The position numbers and the translations under genes are program-made. From Turnera subulata (Eukaryota; Streptophyta; Magnoliopsida; Malpighiales; Passifloraceae), in the NCBI GenBank assembly GCA_028386065.3, contig JAKUCV010001343.1, positions 1 through 64,000 of the forward strand: DNA of 64,000 nucleotides, given 5' to 3'. Below the pieces are notes generated by a model, which was not told the DNA's origin, ran no database searches, and was given only the letters and a program-made list of their open reading frames with translations. Below are positions 54,434 to 64,000 of the stretch, piece after piece; the stretch's first letter is position 1; each line of letters begins with the position of its first letter.

Positions 54434-55473
54434 ATTAGGAGAGACACTGCTTTTTGAAGACAACACTGTTGAGAAAACTCATGTCGAACCCGAATAAGAA
54501 GATGATGTTGAAGCCACAGTTCAACACATCAGTAAGACTGGGAAATTGTCAAGATCGAAAAAGGGCATAACAGGTTATTGAGGATGTCAAGGATGCTTTG
54601 GGAATTGTGAGTCGAAATTTTAAATTCCTAAAATCCTTCATTATTCATTTCTATGACTTAACTGGGTCTGGAGTGGAGGAACTCTTGGAACGTGCACAAC
54701 TCGCCACATTTGCCACTCTTCAAGTACCAGCTTATGAATCTCTTGCCCAGGAATTTCATTCGAACATGATACCCAGGCATGATGATAATGAAAATACTGT
54801 TGGTATTCAAAGTTCGATCTGTCGCAAGTCTGTCATTGTGGACGCTAAATTGATTAGGAAACTGCTAAATTTGAAGAAAGGATCAGTTAGATACTATAAC
54901 ACTGCATTGGGTAATCCGGTTCACATTCCCAACACACCAAGTGTTTCAGAGCAGAGAAAGATACTCTTCGGTCAATTCACTAAGAAGGGTGAGTATCAGG
55001 ACTTATCTACCGAGCACAGAATTCTGCTCTACTTCATCACCCGAGTCCTAACTCCACGAAATGGCCACCAAACTCTACTTAAGACTTATGACATGTGGCT
55101 TCTGGGATGTTTATTGACAAATAGCCCCGTGGACTATAGCTTCACCATCAATCATCATCTCCTGCTCAATTTTGCTCGTCCTTTTGGGAACCTCATCACT
55201 CTGATTGCTCAACATTTTGAGGTGAATCCCACTAATGCGCATCATCTTGTCCTTGGTGAGTCCATTTGCACGACTACACTCACTAAGATGAAGATCAAGA
55301 AAAATCAGTATGGGATCTTTTATGTCACCCAGCCTAGTAATTCTAAGGATGCTCGCATTGAGGCTCTCACTGAAGAGATAAAGGATGTGAAGGAGGAGTT
55401 GCTTGATCTTAAAGTGCATGATGAACAAACTTGTGCAGATGGGAAAAACACAGTTGGATTTGTTGATTGCTGA
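54434..55473 (+). pseudogene. SIRE third ORF, 3' part
   Basis: After the LTR the frame reads LGETLLFEDNTVEKTHVEPE then a stop; a long frame from about 54598 to 55473 encodes the conserved domain often named putative plant transposon protein: VEELLERAQLATFATLQVPA, then VDAKLIRKLLNLKKGSVRYY, LSTEHRILLYFITRVLTPRN and LARPFGNLITLIAQHFEV-like text. A C-terminal coiled coil (ARIEALTEEIKDVKEELLDL) ends it. This 290-residue stretch has no stop and is the best-kept part of the element. Confidence 0.7.
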
Positions 55474-56050
55474 GCATGAAGAGCCCACTAATGATGACGA
55501 GTCCTCTGATTCCTCGTCGGGTCAGAAATCTGCTAGTGTCTGACTTATATTCACGGCCATCCAAATCTGATGCTCACCTAGGATCATGCATACTTTTACT
55601 TTTGTTCTCCACTTGTTATCTGGTTCTTGCATTTTGCTGTTAATTTTGGCATCTTCAGTGCCAATCTGTCTCTGTCTATTTTGGTCGTTGTATCGTTGGT
55701 GCTATTTGGTTCTTATTTTTAATATATGTCGTTGTCGTTTAGTTTTGGCATCTTCAGTGCCAATGTGTCTACCCTTGTTGTGCTTTTTTGAGTTGCCAAA
55801 AGGGGGAGAGATTGCGGGAACATATGGATCTGTGTATCGACATGTTCATTTTATTTAATGCAAAGTGTTTTTTGAAATATATGTCTTATATTCTATTCCT
55901 TATGATCAAATGCTTTGAAATATGAACAAATAGGAAAAATGTTTTACCTAGGGGGAGCATAAGTTGAGGGGGAGCTTAAAATACACTACATGCCCTACAT
56001 TCACATCTCCACATTAGATTAAGGTTTGTCATCATCAAAAAGAGGGAGAA
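55474..56050 (+). other. 3' untranslated region and purine tracts of the SIRE element
   Basis: Contains AAAAGGGGGAGAG at 55797-55809 and TTGAGGGGGAGC at 55964-55976, two internal polypurine-like tracts, and the terminal run AAAAAGAGGGAGAA at 56037-56050 next to the LTR. A word with TTTTGGCATCTTCAGTGCCAA occurs twice (55646, 55743). Confidence 0.55.
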
Positions 56051-57183
56051 TGTGAATCTGATGATGATTACTAAAATGCTTAGGACTAATTAATTGTATT
56101 TATTAACATAATGCATGCACTAAATTGGCATATTGATCATATGGTTATAATAAGCTTTTAAGTATAATTAATTACACTAGTGACCATTGCTTTGTGTTAA
56201 ACGTTAAATGCTTTAACTAGGTTTGATTATGACAAACCTATGTGCACCATGATTTCTGTCTAACCATGATTTCCAGCTCAAATGTAAAATATCCAACCCG
56301 TGATCATATCCCTTGGAAGATGAGTAAGTGGGATGGGAGTTAGTGTTAGTGAGCATGAAGAGTCGCTTTTACCAAAAAGCTCCCACATCTTTTTGATTGT
56401 TTAATCTCTATGCCTATTAGTCAAACAACCTAGGGCACTACAATTTTGGATACTGAGCTGATGGTTAAATGTTTCTTAAACAGGTCAAAAATCAGAGGAT
56501 TTAAAATCCTAGGTCAAACCTAGGACTATGCTAAACAATAACAAAAAGCTGTTGAATGGAGTGTCTCGTGCCAGAACGTGAAAGCAACAACAGGTAATAT
56601 GAACGTTGACAATCTGGCGTCTCGGAAGACGAACCAGCTGGATGGAAAGGGACATGTAACGGATCAAATTTGAAAAGACATCATCCATCTTGCCTATAAA
56701 ATGGAAGGCTGATTCAAGGAAAGACTCAAAGCTACTATATAGAGATTCTGAATATAAGCAAAAAGCTAGTTGCACCTTGCAGTTCTCAAGTCAAGCAAAA
56801 GAGAGAGAGAGAGAAGCTTTTTTTTGTGCGCATACATTGTAAAGCAATCCTTAAAAAGAAAAGTGATTGTTCTTAGTGAGAGTCTCATTTGGTATCCTAT
56901 TCTGTGTGGTTGTGTAAAACCAAAACTTGGGTGAGCTTTGTGGTGAGTTCTTAGGGTTGTTTAGCGTAAGGAAAAACTTGTGGTAAGGGTTTTTGGTTGA
57001 ACCCGTGAAAAGCCATTATAGTGAGAGTTAGAAATCTCAAGGGGGGATCCATGAGTAGTGGAGGAAGCCTTCTGTGGCAAACCACAATAAATTGTGTGTC
57101 AAACTATCTCTAACCCTTTCTCTTAGTGTACTAATTAGTTTGTCCATTAGAGTTCTTAAACACAAATCCCAGACACAAAAACA
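56051..57183 (+). repeat. 3' LTR of the SIRE-type element
   Basis: Starts TGTGAATCTGATGATGATTA and ends CACAAAAACA. Unexpectedly the primer-site word and about 46 bases of internal sequence follow before the next element begins. Confidence 0.82.
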
Positions 57184-57231
57184 ATTTGGCATAAGAGACA
57201 CCAAATTAGATTTTAATTAGAAAATGCTAAT
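57184..57231 (+). other. SIRE primer-site remnant after the 3' LTR
   Basis: ATTTGGCATAAGAGACACC and the following bases up to GAAAATGCTAATTC match 43121-43168, i.e. the start of the internal region, not host flank. A recombination joint with the copia fragment lies at about 57232. Confidence 0.6.
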
Positions 57232-57930
57232 TCAACAGATGTGTCCAAAAACTCGGGGAAGAAAAGGAACGCATGGCAAACGTTCCATATGCTAGTGTTG
57301 TAGGGAGTTTGATGTATGCTATATTGTGTACAACACCAGATATTTGTTATATTGTTGGAATGGTGAGTAGATACCAATCCAATCCAGGGCAATATCATTG
57401 GACAACAGTCAAAAGAATACTTTGGTATTTGAAAGGCACAGTGGATTACACTCTAAGCTTTCAAGGAGACGAGTTTTGCCTAAAAGCTTATACAGATGCC
57501 GATTAGGGAGGAGACCTAGATCAGAGAAAATCCACCTCTAGCTATGTATTATTACTAAGTAATGAAGCAATATCATAGAATAATAAGAAGCAGTCATGCA
57601 TAGGCTTGTGAACGATGGAGGCGGAATTTGTAGCTCTATCATTAGCGGTATAAGAAGCCGTATGGCTAAAATGTTTTATTGGCCATTTGGGAGTCATGCG
57701 TAAAGCAGAGTCTCCTTTGACTATTTATTGTGGTAGTCAAGCAGCGATCACATACACGAAGGATCCAAAGCACATTGATATTAAATATAATTTTGTTAGA
57801 GACACGATTTCATTAGAAGAGGTGAACATAAAGTACATTCCTACTGGTGATATGCTGGCTGACTCATTCACCAAAACCCATACCTACATTCTCTTTTGCG
57901 AGACATATGGAGTTGATAGGGTTACGTAGG
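57232..57930 (+). pseudogene. Ty1/copia 3' fragment (end of reverse transcriptase and RNase H)
   Basis: A different copia lineage from the SIRE element: the frame includes MANVPYASVVGSLMYAILCT, TPDICYIVGMVSRYQSNPG, then RNase H words (YTDAD, MEAEFVAL) and KHIDIKYNFVRDTISLEEVN to a VDRVT end. Stops at 57505, 57577 and 57608 break it. It is truncated on the left at the junction with the SIRE LTR. Confidence 0.78.
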
Positions 57931-59292
57931 ATTTGATTATTTTGATGCATTATCCCTAGAATTTATGTTCATAATAAATTATTGAGTTTATTCATTCCCA
58001 CTTATTATGTATAATTGTTCATACATACAAGAACACATGTTACGTACATGTATATGTATATGCTATGTGCATATGGTGGGATGAGAGACTTCGTGCCAAG
58101 CTCATAAAAAGATATGTCTAACAGATAGGTAAGCTCTCTCACCCGAGTAACCGTCTCTATGACTAGTTGTGTTATAAGGGTATGACAGTTTTAAGTCAAG
58201 GATAAGTTGAGTACTTATTCCGTAAGAGCCTCACTTAAAACATATTTTCGCCTTGATATTTTTCAAGATGAGGTCAAATCATGAGTTTTTTTATTGGCCT
58301 AAGGTAAAACAAATGGATGTTTTTTCTTATCTGTTAAAAAGCAAGGTGGGGACTTATTAAAAATTGGTAGAGTGGTGGACCCAAGTTAAACACTAAGCGT
58401 ATTTTGAACTATTATCTACACATTCTTAATGGCATATGCTCCAAACAAGGGACGGAGAAAATACTACGGCACATATTTTCATACCATGTGTGCTTGACGG
58501 CCAAATAAGGAGAAGGAAATATGATCTCATTTCGTTACTGTGTGAGCCTTTAGAAATTGCTAATAATTTCCCCCAAGTGCCCTTAGCGTCTTTTTACCAC
58601 TACTTAAAATCTTAGTTTGGTGTTGCGATCTTGGTTGTACTCATAATGGTCATGCGTGGTTCGGCCTAATTGGGGTATGTCAGAAAAGTAGCTAGGATAA
58701 GATGTAAAGTATTGAGTAAGAAGCAAGATCATTGAGTGTTGTATTTCTTTTCTGTATTCACAATATGGCGCCACTTATGTTTTTTAGTAAAACATATTTG
58801 TGAATACATGTAGAGAATTGAGAAATGTGTTTTTGTGAATGCAACAAAATAAATCTAGGAAGCTTGCATACTTATTCTACTTGAGTTATTGTATATTCCT
58901 AATAGATGTACAATAAACTCTACTGGAGCCGTTATATTTCCTAACAGATGTACAATAAAGAGCTCTTACTAATATGCTGGTCGCATGACCTATTTGCTTG
59001 TATGAAACGTTTGAAGATGTAGGTGATTGTATCCATGTGTGAGTGAGATATGTTGTTTTAATTAGATTTATACTCATGATGGACTGGGCTTATTTGGTTA
59101 GCTCAGGTTAAGTACTAATGCAAATACTTTGTGTATTGGATAAACTGAATTAATTTTTAGCTTATCCACATAATAAGCTGAATTAGTTTCAGCTTATGCC
59201 GAATAATTCTATAGGTTATTTTATTTGAGATAGTGGGAGAGTTGAGGAAAAGTAGAAGATAGAAAAATGCTTGACCTCTTATTAAAAGGAAG
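57931..59292. other. Probable LTR or 3' region of the copia fragment, plus spacer
   Basis: Non-coding. GCAAGGTGGGGAC at about 58340 is a possible polypurine tract. A diverged direct repeat with an AGATGTACAATAAA core is at 58887-58963. No matching second LTR is in the window. Confidence 0.35.
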
Positions 59293-59895
59293 GGGTTTTT
59301 GGGTTTTTTGGGTCCCAATGTTTAGTGTTTTGGCCAATTTGGTACCCCAACATTTTTTTTGGCCGGACAGGTACCCCAACTTTGCATGGGCAGGCCAAAC
59401 GTAGACCCCTGGTCAGGCACCTGCTGACGTGGAGGCTGCCCGGGTTTTTGTGCGTGTTACTGTAGCAAAACGACGTCGTTTTATGTGAGAAAACGTCACC
59501 ATTTCATGCCACGTCGAATACAGGTGGCTTAGTGGGACCCACTTAACTTAATTCCCAAACTCTGCCCGAACTGAACCGAACCGCCCACCCGGATGACCCA
59601 AAATCCAAATATAATTTATTATTTTTAATTATAACAAATGATTCATAAAACATAATATATATATGTATTATTTTATATTTAACAAAAAAATTCACAATAT
59701 TCCTATTTAAGAATTCAGCCTGATTCTTATAATTATTATCTTGTGGTAAAATGAATTTTTTAAAAAAATAAAAATAATATTATAATAATGACATAAAATC
59801 TCACTTAAATTCAATCTAAAATTATAAATTGAAAAAAAAACAATTATTCACACAATTAAAAGTAGATGTATTTAGTTAGTTTATTATTTTACTTC

Positions 59896-59900
59896 TCTTA
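59896..59900. repeat. Target-site duplication TCTTA, left
   Basis: TCTTA at 59896-59900 recurs at 62800-62804 directly after the solo LTR. Confidence 0.88.
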
Positions 59901-62799
59901 TGAAACGCCCCGACTCGTATTTACCGTACACAGTAAACACGTGCCGGAACTGTGACGACCCAATCAAACCAAGCCCAGCATACAGTGTATACAACAGTAA
60001 CTCGGGCTCAACAGCCCAAAAATAATAACGTCAATAACAACATAACCGGCCCAATGGCCCAACAATAGCAAAATAATGCACAGCGGAAGACTTATTAACT
60101 CACAAAGACACTTTATGCGACACATGATGCAAACTATGGATCCGAGCCCTGTCCAAGGGATAACACCGCAGCCTGTCTGGAATGCACCAAACCTGTACCA
60201 CAAATAACTCATCCTACGGGATGAAAGCCCGCAGGTGAGGGGTGAGTCCGAAGTGCCCAGCGGGTAAACCCATAAGCAAATATACATATACAACAACCGT
60301 AAATTCCCAAGTCACATCACCAACAATTAACAAAGGTTCTCACGAACCTTAAATGACACACTCGTGAATCTAGACACACTATTTCAATTTTATTATCAGG
60401 GCCCCTATCACAAGTTAAATGATGGCCGTCGCCTGGTAGTCAAGCTAGCTAGCCCGTGGACCCCACCCTGGTACCTCCACGTATATCTGGCATAGACAGG
60501 GAGCAGACCCCAAGGACACTCTCCCCCAGCGCCTAAAATAATAATTTGGTACAGATAGGGAGCAGACCCCAAGCATACTCTCCCCCAGCACCAAAAAATA
60601 AAAGACTACCATCTGGCTGTTCCAACATTTAACTGTGACTTACTAGATGTCTAAGTGTATCGAGTTTATTAAGATTACCATTTTAGTCTTGATACCACAA
60701 TACTATTAACCAATCATCAACTCATTATCCCAAGCAGGCTCCCAGCTTCTCTGCTCGTCTGGATAATACACACTTATTTCAAACTATTCCCATACTAGTA
60801 CCCTCGGTACTCAACTTACACATTTCTCACAATCAACAACAGTAATAGTCTTACTTATATCCACAATTCCAACATCATCAATAATATCAATAGCAACAAT
60901 AATTTCAACAATATCAACGGCAACAATTATCATCTCAATTCATCACACAACAAACCATACACAGCCACAAAATTTCATACCAGCAAATGTCACATATAGC
61001 AAACAAACAGCAACTTGATATCACGGGATGTATATAAATATTTACTTAACCTCACCTTAGCCGATTACTCAACTCTGGAAACATCAATCGGTCCAAAGCC
61101 GGTTCCACAGGAACTGTTCGATATCAAACCTATACAACAAAACAACATGCTCACATAAATGCACATAATCGGTATACTATGATGCCATAAACTATAAATT
61201 AAACCCCCCTTCGGTTATACGTTATCATTTCCATAAAATTTATTATGCTTGCCAAAATATAATTACCAAGTATTATTATTTTATTTTTTTTTCAAAGAGA
61301 TATTAATATGTATACACTACCATATTTATTTTCAAAACATTTCCATAGTATGCGTACCCCTTTTCTAAAATTATTTACTATTATAATAATTTTTCAAAGG
61401 AAATTCATTTTATAATTACATTAATTTCCAGAAAATATTTAACCAATTTCCAGAAGAATTAAGTCATAAATTTCCATGATTATTATTTACCATAATATAT
61501 TCCCAAAATAATTATTTCCCATAGGGTGTACCATTTATTTTTTTCCAAAATATATTTACCATTAGAATTTCATTTTCTAGAATTATTATTATTATTCTCT
61601 CTTTTTTCCAGATTTTATTCTTTTCTTTTTTTTTAATACGGACTGGGCCCAAGGGTTAGGCCTGGCCTAGACGCAGATCCCAGACCCAAGCATGAAGCCC
61701 ATGCCGGGCCCAGACCCGCGCCAGCCCAATCCTCAACTTCACCCAAGCCCAGCATCCCAGCCCAAACTAGCCAAACCCGCGACCCGGATCCACGACCCGG
61801 ACACGGGCGGGTCTGCCCCTGCACCAACGGGTCTGCCTCGACCCAACTGCCAAAAACGGTACCGGTTACGAGGAAGGAGGAAGAGCAGGACGGCGACACG
61901 TCAAGGAGGTGGCGGCACGACGAGACTCTGGCGAGGGAAACGGCAGGCGGCAGGGCGGCGCGACGAGCGGCAGAGAGTAGACGAGACGGGCGGATCTGAG
62001 CGGTGAAGACTCTTGGTCCTGTGGCTGCAGCGAGGGAGGGAAGGAGGCGTGGCTGCGTGTTGTCGGGTACAACTGCGGTCGTTCGACGGCAGGGACGAAC
62101 TCGTTGCCGGTCGCGTGTGGATGGAGTCGCGGCGGCCCTAGGCGGTGGTGTCGACAGTTCACGGTGGAAGAGGAAGAAGGTGGGGTGGCGTTTTGTACCT
62201 AAAACGGCAGCGTCTAGGGGTTGTTGCGAGCAGCAAGGGAAGGCGGTGGTGAAGGCTTACGGTGGCGGCAGCTCGTTGGTGTGTGGTGTTTGTATATTGT
62301 TTCTTTTTTATTATTATTTTTTCTCTGGTTTTGGGGTGCAGAGGAAGGAACGAAAATTGGCAGAATTATTTGCAGGGATTGATGGTGAGGATGATGTGTG
62401 CAAGGGAAAATAACGGGTTGCAGGCAGGAGAAACAAAAGGAAAGTGGTGATGATGGCAGGCAAAAATTCACGGGCTGCACAGGCAAGTCACAAGTGTATT
62501 AGGAGTTGACGGCTGCATAATTGAATTATGCAGTCGTGTCCCGTCCGGACCAGAAAATAACTGCATACCCCCTTAGTCATTTTCCGGTGTGATTTTCCAA
62601 AGATTCCGGGACCCGAGAAATACCAACTTAGGTCCGAAAAATCCACGGAAAAATTTCGAGCGCGGGAAAAACACCGGTTTCGAAAAACGACGCTCGATTA
62701 CCTTGAATTAATTACCCAAGATTAAATTCAAAGGTAAATCACTGTATAACAACTTTTACAGACCCGGTAAAATTCCTAATTTTTACCCGGGCTGTTACA
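59901..62799. mobile_element. Solo gypsy-type LTR, 2.9 kb
   Basis: Plus-strand ends TGAAACGCCCCGACTCG and CCCGGGCTGTTACA (TG...CA), flanked by TCTTA on both sides. No internal sequence, so it is the product of LTR-LTR recombination. 61,640-62,480 is GC-rich, which is usual in the promoter part of such LTRs; open frames there are not gene-like. The strand of transcription was not decided. Confidence 0.85.
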
Positions 62800-62916
62800 T
62801 CTTATTTTCCCCCTATAATCTTCTCTTATTTCTTTAAATATCTTTTCTTAAAATTATTTTTCTTAAGAAAATATAAGGAAGAAGATTAATCATCTGCAAA
62901 TTCTCCTCAAAGACCA

Positions 62917-63350
62917 AATGCCATCGATGGCCACTGACCGTCACCACCACCACCAGTGACAACAAAAGGAGAGGAACCCAACTACTCTCAGCTCGGCCAC
63001 TTCTTCTTCACCTACCTTAAGCTTGCCATACTCTGCTCCCGCACCCTCTTCGCCTCCATTGTCGACGCCCCCTCCATCAACGACATCTCCCTAGTCGACA
63101 ACGCCACCACCGCTGTCAAGAAGTCCGTCCACCCCTCATCACCCGCATCGGTGCCCTGTCGTTGAGGTCCCCCTCCCCATCCACTTCCTCTCCCTGGCTG
63201 ACATCATCTTCGAGTTCTACAGCACCCTCGACCTCGCCTACGCCGCCACTACCTCCTCCTCCTTGCCCCTACGACCCAGTCCGACAACTCATGGCTTCAA
63301 GAATTAGGGATTTAGAGATTGGCTTGGGGTTGGGATTTATTTTTTAAGAG
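62917..63350 (+). pseudogene. GC-rich coding-like fragment, unidentified
   Basis: High G+C with regular third-position C, unlike the AT-rich surroundings. The frame at 62956-63165 gives YLKLAILCSRTLFASIVDAP, then SINDISLVDNATTAVKKSVH. After a one-base change it runs on with LITRIGALS, and after another with VPLPIHFLSLADIIFEFYST and LDLAYAATTSSS. I do not recognise the family. Its place inside a Mutator-like element suggests a captured host gene fragment, but an old independent gene cannot be excluded. Confidence 0.4.
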
Positions 63351-63363
63351 ATCGTTGAGGAGG

Positions 63364-63442
63364 TTGGTGGTGGTCTGGTGATGGTGGTGGTGGTGGTGGG
63401 TGTTTGAGAAGAGGGTGTGGGGGTGATGGTGGTGGTGGTGGT
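63364..63442. repeat. GGT/GAT-rich simple repeat
   Basis: Runs of GGTGGTGGT and GATGGTGGTGG with interruptions, just after the coding-like fragment. Confidence 0.7.
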
Positions 63443-63911
63443 GGAAGGGGTCGACGGTGAGGGATTGCTTTTTTTTTTTTTTGAAAAAAATGGTTCATAA
63501 AAAAAAGAGTAAGAGAAGGTGTTGGAGAAAATTTAGTAGAAAGAATATATTTATAAGATGAATTTTATTATTAATATTATCATTACTATTAGTATCATTA
63601 TTAGTATTTATTAAGAAATTGTATATATTTTAAAAAAATTTAAGCTGCTTGCGGTTGGGTTTTGGGTCGGTTGGGTGAAAAACCCAGGTTGGTAGCATCT
63701 GGAGCCCACAAAGACACGTGGATCTGACGTGTCCACCCAAGCCTCTAAAACGACGTTGTTTTGGCACGAGACAACGTCATTTTGGAGCACCTCCCAGACC
63801 TCAAATCCGGGCAGCCCTCCACGTCAACAGGTACCTGACCGGGGAATCACGTTTGGCCTGCCCATATAAAGTCGGGGTACCTGCCCGGCCATAAAAAATA
63901 TCGGGGTACCC

Positions 63912-64000
63912 AGGGGCGGATATAGGGGGGAGCAAGGGGGGCCAGACCCGCCCTAGAATGTATTTTTGTATATATATGGTAATAAGTAATCATAATTTGC
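63912..64000 (+). mobile_element. Transposon terminus at the window edge
   Basis: CAGGGGCGGATATAGGGGGG breaks the right arm of the Mutator-like element. Similar CAGGGGCGGA starts occur in plant hAT-type elements. The rest is outside the window. Confidence 0.35.

Larger units (their letters stand above)
41993..57183 (+). mobile_element. Ty1/copia element of SIRE/Maximus type, 15.2 kb with insertions
   Basis: LTRs at 41993-43120 and 56051-57183 (about 1.13 kb), a primer-site-like TTGGCATTAGAGAC after the first, and a purine run (AAAAAGAGGGAGAA) before the second. Inside are gag, protease, integrase, reverse transcriptase and RNase H in copia order, then a third ORF in the position where SIRE elements carry an envelope-like gene. 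All are broken. The interior contains a fold-back SINE-like element and a solo LTR with a hAT element inside. Confidence 0.85.
59293..63911. mobile_element. Mutator-like element with internal gene-like sequence
   Basis: The left end GGGTTTTTGGGTTTTTTGGG and about 230 following bases match the left arm of the MITE at 23448-23909 (GGCCAATTTGGTACCCC, CAGGCACCTGCTGACG, ACTGTAGCAAAACGACG). The right arm (63705-63911) is the inverted form (CAACAGGTACCTGACC, GTTTGGCCTGCCC, GTCGGGGTACC) but stops short of its terminus where another element begins. The interior has a solo LTR (59901-62799) and a GC-rich coding-like segment. The target duplication cannot be tested because the right end is lost. Confidence 0.6.

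Noticed and set aside
48804..55473. Calling the SIRE third ORF an envelope glycoprotein
   Set aside because: No signal peptide, transmembrane segment or cleavage site can be seen; only its position is that of the so-called envelope-like ORF.
61640..62490. GC-rich open frames on both strands
   Set aside because: They lie inside a solo LTR with exact target duplications, and similar GC-rich blocks are typical of these LTRs.
1..64000. CRISPR arrays, operons or bacterial/phage content
   Set aside because: No regularly spaced repeats, no ribosome-binding sites or dense coding; introns and plant transposons throughout.

Overview
This window is nuclear DNA of a dicotyledonous plant, probably a woody or otherwise repeat-rich eudicot. 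The evidence is GT-AG introns in a plant zinc alcohol dehydrogenase-like gene, a type I (AGL80-like) MADS-box gene, an F-box/DUF295 gene, a TIR-NBS-LRR (TNL) type resistance gene with a C-JID-like tail, and plant-specific Ty1/copia and Ty3/gypsy lineages. The species cannot be named from the sequence. Only two genes look intact: the 7-exon alcohol dehydrogenase-like gene (5255-7204, minus) and the single-exon MADS-box gene (40152-40988, minus). An F-box/DUF295 gene (2190-3408, plus) is near-intact but carries a frameshift.

Layout. 1-8.7 kb is the gene-bearing end: the F-box gene with a diverged duplicate of its 3' flank upstream, a two-exon remnant of an ORTHRUS/VIM-type E3 ligase, a LINE remnant and the dehydrogenase gene. 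8,736-20,117 is one 11.4-kb non-autonomous LTR retrotransposon (498-bp LTRs, 5-bp target duplication AAAGG, primer-binding site, polypurine tract, no gag/pol seen). Other elements are nested in it: a gypsy 3' LTR with repeated polypurine tracts, another gypsy-type LTR piece, a tRNA-derived SINE, and a Tat-like LTR/primer-site block. 20.5-24.7 kb holds four long-inverted-repeat MITEs with 9-10 bp target duplications and the 5' part of a copia element on the minus strand. 24.75-38.44 kb is a TNL resistance pseudogene in pieces. It is broken by two related copia (Ale/Retrofit-type) elements in opposite orientations, a MITE, a CACTA terminus, a 5'-truncated LINE and a probable SINE tail.

38.7-41.0 kb carries an inverted copy of the sequence flanking the big LTR element (its empty site), a SINE with a 16-bp target duplication, and the MADS gene. 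41,993-57,183 is a degenerate 15-kb copia element of SIRE/Maximus type with gag, pol and a third envelope-position ORF. Its third ORF is split by a 4.8-kb solo LTR that itself contains a 1.6-kb hAT element, and a fold-back SINE-like element sits just before that ORF. 57.2-58 kb is the 3' end of a different copia element. 59.29-63.91 kb is a Mutator-like element that received a 2.9-kb solo LTR (TSD TCTTA) and holds a GC-rich coding-like fragment; the window ends in what looks like another transposon terminus.

Most of the window is therefore layered transposable elements, and the main biology is insertion, recombination and decay around a few host genes. I found no CRISPR, operon or RNA gene, and no new enzymatic system. 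The unusual items are the in-window empty site of the LTR element, the fold-back SINE-like element, a palindromic 11-mer scattered through the nested gypsy sequence, and the possible gene fragment inside the Mutator-like element.
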